From Halobacterium sp. CBA1126 (GTDB lineage: Archaea; Halobacteriota; Halobacteria; Halobacteriales; Halobacteriaceae): a DNA stretch of 47,975 nt. The notes under the pieces were generated by a model. It saw only the letters and a program-made list of their open reading frames with translations. It was not told the origin of the DNA and did no database searches. The stretch is from NCBI RefSeq assembly GCF_009741975.1, contig NZ_WPCF01000005.1:1-47975 (forward strand). The letters are read 5' to 3'. The position numbers and the translations under genes were made by a program. This document shows, one piece after another, positions 16,155 through 24,162 of the stretch. Each line of letters begins with the position of its first letter. Within the stretch, counting starts at the first letter, position 1.

Positions 16155-18600
16155 GGCGGCGACAAGACGACTCAACGACACGATCGTCTCCCGTCCGCGT
16201 GCGGTCGTGTTGGCGTTTCTCGTCGTCACAGCCATGTTCGTCGGTGGCTTCGGGCTGATCTCGACCGAAACCGATTCGACCGAATCATTCACCGATGGTC
16301 TTGAAGCACAGCAGGCGCTCGATTCGGTCAACGCGGAGTTCGAGGACCCATTCCAGCCGGAGATGGAGTCCACGCAGCTCATCCATACCGGCGGCAACGT
16401 CCTCACGAAGGAAGCGCTCGTCCGGAATATCCGCCTCATCGAACAGATCGAAAGCCGCGACGACCTCCGAATGGCGTCGGCGACCGGGCCGGCAGCGATT
16501 GTCGCCCAAGCGATCGATCCATCAGCGACAACGGTTACTGAACAGCGTCGCGTGCTCGAAGCTGCGTCGGCAACTGAAATCCGGCAAACAATCCGCAGCC
16601 TCGCTGACGACCCCCGGTTTACGGGCGTTATCTCGGAGGACTTCAATCCAACGTCCGTTTCTGCAACGGCGTCAATCACATCCGTCTCTCACGATGTCCC
16701 CCAAGGGTTCACGGATAGTGACCTGACCGCGGTCCAGACGTCCATTCAGTCGCTTGCGAGTAGTGAACCCGGCGATATCCGTGCGTTCGGTGCTGGGATC
16801 ACGAACGCGGAGATGAGCAACGTTATCAGTGACTCACTAATCATCGTGATGCCGGTCGTCGTCATTCTCTTGTTGGTCTTCCTGGTGGTCGCATACCGGG
16901 ACCCGATCGACCTGCTGTTGGGGTTGTTCGCCCTATTGATGACAATCATCTGGACGTTTGGGTTCCTCGGCTACTCGGGGATTCCCTTCAACCAACAGAT
17001 GATCTCCGTCCCCGTATTGCTGCTGGCAGTCGGGGTTGACTTCGGGATTCACATCATCAACCGCTATCGGGAGGAAACAGTCCAAGGCTTCGAACCGGTC
17101 GAGGCGATGCGGACAGCGAACAACCAGTTGATGATCGCGTTCGTGATCGTCACTGTGACGACCGTATTCGGGTTCGGGGCGAACGTCATCTCGGACCTCA
17201 CCCCGATCCGGAACATGGGTATCGCGTCGAGTGCAGGAATTATCTTCACGTTCCTCATCTTCGGCCTGTTTCTCCCGGCAGCAAAGCTTGAAGTAGATAA
17301 ACTCCGGGACCGATTGGGTGTTCCTGAGTTCAACTCGGAGCCGATTGCGTCCGAAGACTCTGCACTCGGTCGTGCACTATCGCTACCCGCCGTTGTAAGC
17401 CGGTATGCGCCCACCGTTTTCGTGCTCGTCTTACTGCTTACGGGCGGTGTCGCCGCCGCCTACGGTTCTGGAGTTGACACGTCCTTCGAGACGGAGGACT
17501 TCCTCCCACCCGAACAACAACCAGGGTACGTGACAGGACTGCCGGAGCCGTTTGCGCCCAGTGACTACACTGTCACGGAGACGACGAACTTACTCGAAGA
17601 CAAATTCGCAACGAACCAAGATCAATCAGTGACAATATATTTCGAGGGGTCGTTCGAGGAAGACCACGCGCTCGAAGCGCTTGCCAGCCCGAATGATGAT
17701 CCACCTGAGGAGCTCGCAGTCGGTGCCGGTGGTGGGGCGCAGGCTCAAAGTATCCTCACGGTTATCCGATCGCACGCCCAGCAGAACCCCGAATTCGCGG
17801 AACTTGTCGCGCGAAACGACCGAAATGACAACGGTATTCCCGATCGAAACCTCGACCGCATCTACGATGTGCTGTTTGCGTCCAGCGCAAGCGACCAAGC
17901 ATCACAGTATCTGACGGAAGACCGGCAGGCAGCCCAGGTCGTCTATTCGATAGACTCGGATGCCTCACAGTCAGCGGCTGCCGACGCAACCCGACAGTTC
18001 ACCGAAGACTTCCGGTACACCGCAACGGCAACAGGCCAGGTCGTGGTGTTTGACGCCGTTACGGGGATTATCTTCACGTCCGCGATTGAGGGACTGGTGC
18101 TTGCCATCGGCTTGACCGCGCTCTTCCTCGTGATCGCCTACGGGGTGTTGGAGCGGAAACCGATGCTCGGCATGGTGAACGTGTTCCCCATCCTCATCTC
18201 GATTGCGTACTTAATCGGGACGATGCGATATCTTGGGATGGCATTAAACGCCTTGACAGCAACTATCCTCTCAATCTCGATCGGACTCGGAATCGCCTAC
18301 TCCGTTCACACAACGCATCGCTTTATCGACGAGTTCAACGAGAGCAGCGATGCACACAAGGCGATGGTGCGCACGCTCTCAGGAACTGGTGGGGCGCTGT
18401 TAGGCAGCATGCTAACCACCTCTCTCGGGACGGGTGCACTTGCACTCGCCATCACCCCCGTTCTTGGTGACTTCGGGCTGTTGATGGCGATTAGTGTGGT
18501 GTACTCGTTCATCTTCTCCATCGTCGCATTACCACCCGCAGTATTGCTGTGGTCACGGTACCGTAACAGCGAACCCCTCGCGATACTGCGTTCCCGCTGA
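16132..18600 (+). CDS. RND/MMPL-superfamily exporter (COG1033 type)
   Basis: 822 residues, the normal length for an archaeal two-domain RND/MMPL protein. The layout repeats twice: one helix, an extracellular domain, then a bundle of five helices. The first set has the helix near residues 20-42, the ectodomain about 45-220 and the bundle about 225-385. The second has the helix about 420-440, the ectodomain to about 630 and the bundle about 635-810. Conserved polar residues sit in the fourth helix of each half (Val-Gly-Val-Asp-Phe-Gly; Ile-Gly-Leu-Gly-Ile-Ala-Tyr-Ser), where the proton-relay residues of this family lie; the Asp is kept only in the first half. It would use an ion gradient to move lipids or hydrophobic compounds. 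It forms an operon with the COG1361 protein, divergent from a TetR repressor. Confidence 0.9.
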   Translation: MGIGDRIEAATRRLNDTIVSRPRAVVLAFLVVTAMFVGGFGLISTETDSTESFTDGLEAQQALDSVNAEFEDPFQPEMESTQLIHTGGNVLTKEALVRNIRLIEQIESRDDLRMASATGPAAIVAQAIDPSATTVTEQRRVLEAASATEIRQTIRSLADDPRFTGVISEDFNPTSVSATASITSVSHDVPQGFTDSDLTAVQTSIQSLASSEPGDIRAFGAGITNAEMSNVISDSLIIVMPVVVILLLVFLVVAYRDPIDLLLGLFALLMTIIWTFGFLGYSGIPFNQQMISVPVLLLAVGVDFGIHIINRYREETVQGFEPVEAMRTANNQLMIAFVIVTVTTVFGFGANVISDLTPIRNMGIASSAGIIFTFLIFGLFLPAAKLEVDKLRDRLGVPEFNSEPIASEDSALGRALSLPAVVSRYAPTVFVLVLLLTGGVAAAYGSGVDTSFETEDFLPPEQQPGYVTGLPEPFAPSDYTVTETTNLLEDKFATNQDQSVTIYFEGSFEEDHALEALASPNDDPPEELAVGAGGGAQAQSILTVIRSHAQQNPEFAELVARNDRNDNGIPDRNLDRIYDVLFASSASDQASQYLTEDRQAAQVVYSIDSDASQSAAADATRQFTEDFRYTATATGQVVVFDAVTGIIFTSAIEGLVLAIGLTALFLVIAYGVLERKPMLGMVNVFPILISIAYLIGTMRYLGMALNALTATILSISIGLGIAYSVHTTHRFIDEFNESSDAHKAMVRTLSGTGGALLGSMLTTSLGTGALALAITPVLGDFGLLMAISVVYSFIFSIVALPPAVLLWSRYRNSEPLAILRSR

Positions 18601-19116
18601 CATCCGCCCACGGCTAAAGCTGTGGGAGCTCCCCCACTGGATTGAACCCACGGACACGGAGAGGTTCGCAGGTTCGTCGTCGATCGTAACGACGAACCTG
18701 TGATTCGGGCCGTGCCAGTACAACCCCCGTCTCGGACAGCGGCTCTCGTTGCCTAACAGTTGTTGCAAATACGATTTCTTTATTCGTCGTGGACGGCATC
18801 ACATGCCGTTCCACGCCTACGTACTCGGCAATCACTGAATAGAAGATCGCGTGTTTTCAACTACTGCTAAGGCTCGTTTCCCAACATTCAGCGCCGCGCT
18901 CTTGTCTGCATCGTCGTCCAACCCGGATTCAGGCTGTAGAACACCGTGCTCCCCTCTTAATTCAACGCCGGTGAGACACGCGTCGGCCGCATTCCACTCG
19001 TTTATAGGCTGCACAGGCGCAATACCACAGTCTTCAGGCCGTGGTATTTCACCTGTGCAGCCTATAAACCAGCTGAAAGCCACTCCCGTCTCACTTTTGG
19101 CTAAACACGGTCCCAT
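18599..19116 (-). pseudogene. Decayed TnpB-type IS605 element
   Basis: On the minus strand, short pieces of a TnpB C-terminus are readable in several frames: Ala-Ala-Leu-Asn-Val-Gly-Lys-Arg-Ala-Leu, then Pro-Leu-Ser-Glu-Thr-Gly-Val-Val-Leu-Ala-Arg-Pro, then Glu-Pro-Ala-Asn-Leu-Ser-Val-Ser-Val-Gly. The element's right end is intact: hairpin gctttagccgtggg-type with cggatgtca at 18599-18630, as at 44356-44384. Stops and shifts separate the pieces. The long frame on the other strand (from 18851) covers this relic and is not a true extension of the surface-protein gene. Confidence 0.6.
19001..19068. repeat. 28-bp near-perfect palindrome with 12-base spacer
   Basis: The left arm 19001-19028 and right arm 19041-19068 pair with two mismatches. 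It would form a very stable cruciform or RNA hairpin. It lies inside the TnpB relic and is not a usual IS605 end hairpin, which is much shorter. Confidence 0.75.
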
Positions 19117-19285
19117 CGTTGCCCAAAGTATTTATCCAGACAATCACTTCGTCCAGACAACGAACTATCGCCCGGGGGAATGTCGGAGGACGTATGACGG
19201 CGAATCCACTACCACCACTACCACCGGTCTCTCATCGGGGACCAGCCCCGAAACCCCGGTTGAGACGCTACCAGTCGCTTCACAT

Positions 19286-21247
19286 ATGATGCGTGCTCTC
19301 TCCCCACGAACGATACTCTGTCCGTTGCTCGTCGTGATAGTGCTCACAGCAGCGGTCTGCACACCGGTCGTCGGAGCGGCGACAGCTACCGCTGAATCGG
19401 CATCGCTTTCTCACGACCCTGCCACCACCTCGGGCTCGAGCGTTTCACCGGTTATGGACGCCCCACCGCGGTCAACGCAGTCGGCTGCTGGAAACAGTTC
19501 CTCCGACGGCTGGAGCCAGACGCGTTATGAGCAGCCAGCCGGCGACATCGTCACGGTCTCACTCAATCTGTCCGCGACAACAACGACCGACGGCGACACC
19601 GCCGAACGCGCGCCAGCACGCGACCACGCCTACATTCAAATCGGGGATGTTTCGGCCGGCTTTATTGACGTCCTTCGTGTTGAAGACACCGACGATGATG
19701 GGGCGGTCACGTTTTCGATCAATACGCGGACGCTCGGGACGAGCGACAGCATCAGCGCCACCGATAGTGACCTCGTGTACCATAGCGAGGGCGACGTCGT
19801 CCGGAGCAGCGTTCACGGCCGCCTTTCAGCCACCGACGACGGCCCGACCTTCTTCGGACCCGACGGCTCTGAACTGTCCGGCTTTGATGACTATCTCGCT
19901 ACACTCGGTCTCATCGACTCGGCGGCAGCCGACCGTGGTATTGACCAGCTTCGGCGGCCGTTGCAGCCAGGTGACTACCCTCTTCTAGCCAGTACGGAAG
20001 GTGAATTCTGCGCCAACGTGACACCCCCCGCCGGCCGCTCATCCAGTAGCTCCGCTACGTACACGTCCGAGTCGACATCGTCCACTATTGGGACAACCAC
20101 GATCGAGCTGACGAAGCCAGGCCTCGATGGCCTCTCCATCCAGGCTGCGCCGGCGGGTCCAGCGAATGCTGCCCCTAATCAGACGGCGTTGTCGGCCTCA
20201 GCGACTGAGAGCCGGTCGGTCACGTCGACCGACCGTATCGTAATCACCGCCGAGGCGACCGGCATTTATGGCCATCTCGTTGCGATTGAGGGTGGGTTTG
20301 AAGGTCTCTCAACTGGGTTCGGTCCCGGAACACTATCGCAGTTAGAAACCAGAACCGGGGAGGGCGTTGAGTTCGCGGTTGAGTCGACTGACGGGCCGGT
20401 TCTACGCGGTCCCGGCCCCTCGGAAGGGCTTGAATCTCCACTTGAGGTTTTGGACTTGTCCTCGCTTGACGCAACCGCTGTCGCCGTGTATGCGAACAAC
20501 ACCGCGGGGAAGCTCTACATCGTCATCGATCCACGTGCAACAGACGCTTTCACGTTGACTGACAACGCAAGCCGGAACTTCTCGGCTTCCCTCGGGTACC
20601 ACAGTAACTCGACGCAGCCATTCCTCTTCGACCGTGAGGACCGGAACATCCAGTCGTACTATCGTGGTTTGGTGGGTGGTGCTGGGGGCGATGTCAATAC
20701 GCCCGCTTTCCCATACTTCGAACCTGGTGAGAAGGCTACCGCGACGGCGCAGTTCTCACTCGTCGAACCACACATTCAATTTAAGAGCACGGGTGGATGG
20801 GTGGAGTCGGACGCACCGGTTGTCGTCGACCGAACGTCACCCACTCGAATCCAAGGGAAAACGAACGTAGCCCCTGGAACGGAAGCAATTCTCCAAGTAA
20901 CGTCTCAGTCGGAAAACAGCTCATTCACGTCCCTGCAGCAGTCGACCGTCTCTATCGCCCCTAACGGCACGTTCTCCGGCACATTTTCCCTCCCTACGAC
21001 AGCGATCGGTGAAACGTCTACCCTCTCGGTTCTCATTAGGGGGACGGAGATTGCTCACACAGAGTTGGTGACTGTCGCGCCGGAAGCTCAGCAGACAACG
21101 AGCCAATCTACACAAGCGACCGTAGCTTCCGCTGAGTCGCAAACGGCTACAGGAGAATCAGGTGGAGCTACGCCCGGACTCACCCCCCTTGTCGCCCTCC
21201 TTGCTGTGGCTGCCGCTTTCGCTTGGCTGTTCATCTTCCGACGGTGA
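19286..21247 (+). CDS. Surface protein with DUF7827/BGTF-like domain and archaeosortase-type tail
   Basis: 653 residues from the ATG at 19286 (a second ATG follows at 19289). I reject the longer frame from 18851 because it covers the TnpB relic. Signal peptide at about residues 3-32 (Leu/Val core, Gly-Ala-Ala). A Thr/Ser-rich acidic ectodomain follows with many sequons. Near the C-terminus (about 500-585) a module reads Asp-Arg-Thr-Ser-Pro, Gly-Lys-Thr-Asn-Val-Ala-Pro-Gly-Thr, then Asn-Gly-Thr-Phe-Ser, as in the DUF7827/BGTF surface domains of haloarchaea. A Thr/Gln/Ser linker precedes Thr-Pro-Gly-Leu, a hydrophobic helix and Phe-Arg-Arg. That is the PGF-CTERM layout with Leu for Phe. Archaeosortase A is encoded 310 bp downstream, so processing and lipid anchoring are likely. 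Confidence 0.8.
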   Translation: MMRALSPRTILCPLLVVIVLTAAVCTPVVGAATATAESASLSHDPATTSGSSVSPVMDAPPRSTQSAAGNSSSDGWSQTRYEQPAGDIVTVSLNLSATTTTDGDTAERAPARDHAYIQIGDVSAGFIDVLRVEDTDDDGAVTFSINTRTLGTSDSISATDSDLVYHSEGDVVRSSVHGRLSATDDGPTFFGPDGSELSGFDDYLATLGLIDSAAADRGIDQLRRPLQPGDYPLLASTEGEFCANVTPPAGRSSSSSATYTSESTSSTIGTTTIELTKPGLDGLSIQAAPAGPANAAPNQTALSASATESRSVTSTDRIVITAEATGIYGHLVAIEGGFEGLSTGFGPGTLSQLETRTGEGVEFAVESTDGPVLRGPGPSEGLESPLEVLDLSSLDATAVAVYANNTAGKLYIVIDPRATDAFTLTDNASRNFSASLGYHSNSTQPFLFDREDRNIQSYYRGLVGGAGGDVNTPAFPYFEPGEKATATAQFSLVEPHIQFKSTGGWVESDAPVVVDRTSPTRIQGKTNVAPGTEAILQVTSQSENSSFTSLQQSTVSIAPNGTFSGTFSLPTTAIGETSTLSVLIRGTEIAHTELVTVAPEAQQTTSQSTQATVASAESQTATGESGGATPGLTPLVALLAVAAAFAWLFIFRR

Positions 21248-21557
21248 CACCGCCCGACGGTGAACGGCGAGCTGTTCTCCTACCTGACAACCTCTACGGT
21301 CAACCGAGTATGTCCTCTCCCTTGATCAATTCAGAGTCGTCCCGAGGAGCGGCAGGCCGACAGCGAGTGCGACTATAGTTGGGCGACTACTCATATCCGC
21401 AGAACGGAGTTAACCAACACACCTACTCGTTTATGGACAGCTGCTTCGACAACTGGCCACTGACTATGACTGCACAGCGACAGTTCCCCAACGAATTGGA
21501 TCGCCGGCGTAGCCCTTACCAACACGCCTATACTCGGGACGCCCGACACATCGTATA
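21248..21557. other. 310-bp gap at the edge of the core region
   Basis: No supported gene. A TATA-like cctatact box (about 21528-21535) lies 27 bases before the artA start. Codon use and G+C change sharply here: genes to the right have the high G+C of the core genome, those to the left do not. Confidence 0.4.
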
Positions 21558-22460
21558 ATGGTATCTGCGTTGACCGACACGCTCGCGTGGGTCGTCATCG
21601 CGGCGTTCGGTACGAGCGCCGTCCTCCAGGCAGACTACCGCCGGTACAGCCGGTACGCGGCGGTCGCGGCGTGGACGCTGTTCGCGGCGTTCTGGGGGCT
21701 GCTCGCGCCGTACTACTTCTTCGAGCACTTGAGCGTCATCGAGGGCGCGCTGAGCGCGGTCGCCGTCCCCGCCTGCCTCTACACCGCGTACCTCGTCGGC
21801 ACGGGCAAGCGCCAGCTCGAGACGCTGACGCGCTCGATCGCCATCATGGGGCTGCTGTTCCTCCCGTTCCAGACCATCGAGCCGACGCGGCAGTTCGCCA
21901 TCGAGACGGTCGCCCAGCAAGCGGAGTGGCTGATGGCGCAGTTCGGCTACTACCCGCCCGTCGTGGAGGGCGACCACGGCTACATGGCGAAGTTCGTGTT
22001 CACGGGCGAGTCCGTGAACGGGACCCCCGGCCACAAGTACACGACCACGGTCCTGATGGCGTGTACGGGCATCGGGAGCATGTCCATCGTCGGCGGGCTC
22101 GCGCTCGCGGTGAAGGCGCCGCTGCAGCGCCGGCTGCAGGCGATGGCGGTCGCGCTCCCCGTCATCTACGGGCTGAACGTGATTCGCGTCGCGTTCATCG
22201 CCGTCGCGCACGGCGAGCAGTGGTTCCGCGGCGGCGTCTACAAGACGCTCGCGTTCGCACTCTTCCCGACGAACGACGGCAACATGGTGTCGTACCTGTT
22301 CGCCGACCGCATGCTCGCCCAATCCCTGTCCGTCGTCGCGCTCGTCGCCCTGACGTTCGCGCTGCTGCGCATCGTCCCCGAGCTCGGCGGCGTCGTCGAG
22401 GACGTCGCCTACATCGCGACCGGCAACGAGTACGACATCACCGAGCGGTTCGCGCAGTAG
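21558..22460 (+). CDS. artA: Archaeosortase A
   Basis: 300 residues, a polytopic membrane enzyme with about eight helices. The catalytic Cys is visible as Cys169 in Ala-Cys-Thr-Gly-Ile-Gly-Ser. The conserved Arg is Arg210 in Gly-Leu-Asn-Val-Ile-Arg-Val-Ala-Phe. Both match the archaeosortase/exosortase signature. It recognises PGF-CTERM tails of surface proteins, removes the C-terminal helix and hands the protein to a lipid anchor; the S-layer glycoprotein is the classic substrate. The start is the ATG at 21558, with a TATA-like box at 21528-21535 that fits a leaderless message. A likely substrate is encoded just upstream (19286-21247). Family match is strong. Confidence 0.93.
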   Translation: MVSALTDTLAWVVIAAFGTSAVLQADYRRYSRYAAVAAWTLFAAFWGLLAPYYFFEHLSVIEGALSAVAVPACLYTAYLVGTGKRQLETLTRSIAIMGLLFLPFQTIEPTRQFAIETVAQQAEWLMAQFGYYPPVVEGDHGYMAKFVFTGESVNGTPGHKYTTTVLMACTGIGSMSIVGGLALAVKAPLQRRLQAMAVALPVIYGLNVIRVAFIAVAHGEQWFRGGVYKTLAFALFPTNDGNMVSYLFADRMLAQSLSVVALVALTFALLRIVPELGGVVEDVAYIATGNEYDITERFAQ

Positions 22461-22505
22461 GCCGTCAGAATCCTTTTACGCCAGTTCGACGTCTTCGCGG
22501 GTGTG

Positions 22506-22739
22506 ATGGCGAGCGCATCCCGAGACCCAGACGACGATGGCGTCCACTTCGTCCACGAGGACGACGGCAGTGTCACCGCCGTCGACGAGGAGACGGGGCT
22601 GGCTCGACGTTGGGAGACGAAGTCGGATGCTCTCTCCCAGCTCGCGGAGGCGCTCGCGCTCCACGAGGATCGCGGCGATCCCATCGAAGATCCCGACGCG
22701 GTTCTCCGCGACGAACTCGATATCGAGCCCACCGAGTAG
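22506..22739 (+). CDS. HicB-like small protein
   Basis: 77 acidic residues. The middle (Asp-Gly-Ser-Val-Thr-Ala-Val-Asp-Glu-Glu-Thr-Gly ... Ala-Leu-Ser-Gln-Leu-Ala-Glu-Ala-Leu) has the beta-strand/turn/helix rhythm of haloarchaeal HicB-type proteins. HicB normally pairs with a HicA toxin; I see no hicA beside it, so this would be an orphan. The ATG at 22506 follows a tccttttac box about 30 bases upstream. The HicB assignment is tentative. Confidence 0.55.
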   Translation: MASASRDPDDDGVHFVHEDDGSVTAVDEETGLARRWETKSDALSQLAEALALHEDRGDPIEDPDAVLRDELDIEPTE

Positions 22740-22802
22740 GCATGGATGCAGCGTCCCAGAATACGAACGAAAAGCGACGGACGAGAGCGGTCGCGAGCGG
22801 GA

Positions 22803-23246
22803 CTACTGCAGTTCAGGCGGGGTCGATGCTGACGGGATGTCACCGTCGAATTCGTAGTCGCTCGCCCAGTTGATCGAGGGGTGGTCGATTTCGGCTGAGA
22901 AACGCAGTTCCATCTTCTGGTCGGTCGCTTCCGAGACGTCAATCCAATACAGGTCGTCCGTGTCGGGGTAGCGGACGATGAAAGCGTCGACCGCGTCGTG
23001 GTAGGTGCTTTCGTGGTACTCGCCGTCTCGGGTCGTCTGGGAATGCGTGTTGAATCGAATCGTCCCTGTTTCGGTCTCCCAGGCTGTTTTGCACTGGATG
23101 CGGAGGAGACGGCCATCGTCGTCGACGATGAGGTCGTATTTGTCGTTGTCCCCGAAGGGGACGGCGACGCTGTGGCCGTTCGAGATGAGCGTGTGGAGGA
23201 TCTTGGATTCGGTTTCGTCACCGACGGCTTTCGAATTCCGACTCAT
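22803..23246 (-). CDS. PD-(D/E)XK endonuclease-like protein (group I intron-associated type)
   Basis: 147 residues from the Met at 23246; the longer frame to 23438 adds non-acidic sequence and is rejected. The order of conserved pieces is Gly-Asp-Glu-Thr-Glu-Ser, then Pro-Phe-Gly-Asp-Asn-Asp-Lys-Tyr-Asp-Leu-Ile-Val-Asp, then Leu-Arg-Ile-Gln-Cys-Lys-Thr-Ala. This matches the small nucleases related to intron-encoded PD-(D/E)XK enzymes: Asp in Tyr-Asp-Leu, Gln-x-Lys in Gln-Cys-Lys. Gln in place of the usual Asp/Glu is normal for this subgroup. No intron is seen nearby. It lies between artA and tRNA-Asp, a typical place for mobile or defence genes. Substrate unknown. Confidence 0.75.
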   Translation of the reverse strand: MSRNSKAVGDETESKILHTLISNGHSVAVPFGDNDKYDLIVDDDGRLLRIQCKTAWETETGTIRFNTHSQTTRDGEYHESTYHDAVDAFIVRYPDTDDLYWIDVSEATDQKMELRFSAEIDHPSINWASDYEFDGDIPSASTPPELQ

Positions 23247-23683
23247 GGGACCGTATACGTCGTTTCGTCGCTTTGTCGGATGAACGTCAGGCCCGGACAG
23301 GTGGCAATCAGACAACCCGCTGTTAGTGCGACGGGATGCAAGAGCGGTGACAGCTGGACGAATCGAGTGCTGTGTGGAGACGAGCGACGTACCTAGAGCG
23401 GGAGGTACGCGAGCAAAACGAGGCCCTAGCAGGTTCACAACCGCGAGCAGTCGTTTCGGGATAGCGCCGTCTCTCTGCGGATTGCGTCGAAGAGAAAGCG
23501 CCCGGAGCGGGAGTCACGCGAGCCGCGCGAGCGTGACGCCGGCAGACGGAGTCTGCCGGGATGTGAACCAGAGGAAGACGCTCTTCGGTCGTCTTCCAGG
23601 GTTCAAATCCCTGCCGTATTCACTGAACTCGGTGCTCACGACACAGCAAGCTGGTCGCTCGCGGTTCGAGTTCAGTAGAAGTA
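23247..23683. other. Gene-free stretch with tRNA-like repeats next to tRNA-Asp
   Basis: No coding frame is supported. A 14-bp copy of the tRNA-Asp 3' end lies at 23499-23512 (cgcccggagcggga, same as 23684-23697). A hairpin element with a T-arm sequence lies at 23558-23611. These look like scars of tRNA-targeted integration or a dispersed repeat. Confidence 0.5.
23558..23611. repeat. Hairpin element carrying a tRNA T-arm sequence (copy 1)
   Basis: The left arm (23558-23580, gggatgtgaacc...gaagacg) pairs with the right arm (23590-23611, cgtcttcc...ttcaaatccc). The right arm contains a perfect T-arm, cagggttcaaatccctg (23597-23613), but no acceptor or anticodon arm surrounds it, so it is not a tRNA. 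A second copy lies at 42027-42097. Confidence 0.6.
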
Positions 23684-23756
23684 CGCCCGGAGCGGGATTT
23701 GAACCCGCGTCACGGCCGTGACAGGGCCGTATGATGGGCCACTACACCATCCGGGC
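23684..23756 (-). tRNA. tRNA-Asp (anticodon GTC)
   Basis: 73 bases on the minus strand. Acceptor stem gcccgga/tccgggc pairs fully, discriminator G. The anticodon loop is ctgtcac with GTC in the middle. The T-arm is gcgggttcaaatcccgc. No intron. CCA is not encoded. A TATA-like ccttaagaa box (complement of about 23786-23792) lies about 30 bases upstream. Confidence 0.95.
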
Positions 23757-23934
23757 TTGCTGCACTCATTCGTAGCCGGCTTGCATTCTTAAGGCTTTCC
23801 AAACGCAGGGGTGTGTGCGTCGTGGTGGCGTAACCCGCGACGGGAATCGTAGTTGACAAGACCTAAGTGCGCCGCTAGCGAATTGGCCTGTAGTATCTCG
23901 TGAGAGGTAGTTCTCCCCCCATCCAGGCACACCC

Positions 23935-24162
23935 ATGGTAGACGTAAGCCAACACGAACTCGTCCCCGAGCACACAGTCCTCGACGAGGAGGACGTCGAG
24001 GACGTGCTCGTGGACTACGACATCGACCGGACGGACCTGCCGAAGATCAAACGGAAGGACCCTGCCCTACCGGACGACGCCGAGGTCGGCGACGTCGTCA
24101 AAATCGTGCGGGACTCGCGGACCACGGACAAAGCCATCGTGTACCGACTGGTGATCGAATAA
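23935..24162 (+). CDS. rpoH: RNA polymerase subunit H (Rpo5)
   Basis: 75 residues, the archaeal homologue of the C-terminal domain of eukaryotic Rpb5. It starts [13 protein letters not shown] and has the conserved core Asp-Leu-Pro-Lys-Ile-Lys ... Asp-Pro-Ala. Subunit H forms part of the lower jaw of the polymerase that grips downstream DNA. It is the first gene of the RNA polymerase operon, with the stop followed directly by the rpoB2 start. A TATA-like acctaagtg box at about 23861-23869 would give a leader of about 45 bases. Confidence 0.95.
   Translation: MVDVSQHELVPEHTVLDEEDVEDVLVDYDIDRTDLPKIKRKDPALPDDAEVGDVVKIVRDSRTTDKAIVYRLVIE

Noticed and set aside
18851-19285. N-terminal extension of the surface protein to 18851
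   Set aside because: This stretch is antisense to TnpB relic pieces and the long palindrome, and a proper signal peptide begins at 19286.
21326-21394. A 22-codon hydrophobic frame on the minus strand
   Set aside because: Too short to judge, no helix flanking charges at the C-terminus, no convincing promoter.
22740-22802. A hicA toxin gene after the HicB-like gene
   Set aside because: Only about 60 bp separates it from the next convergent gene and no HicA-like sequence is present.
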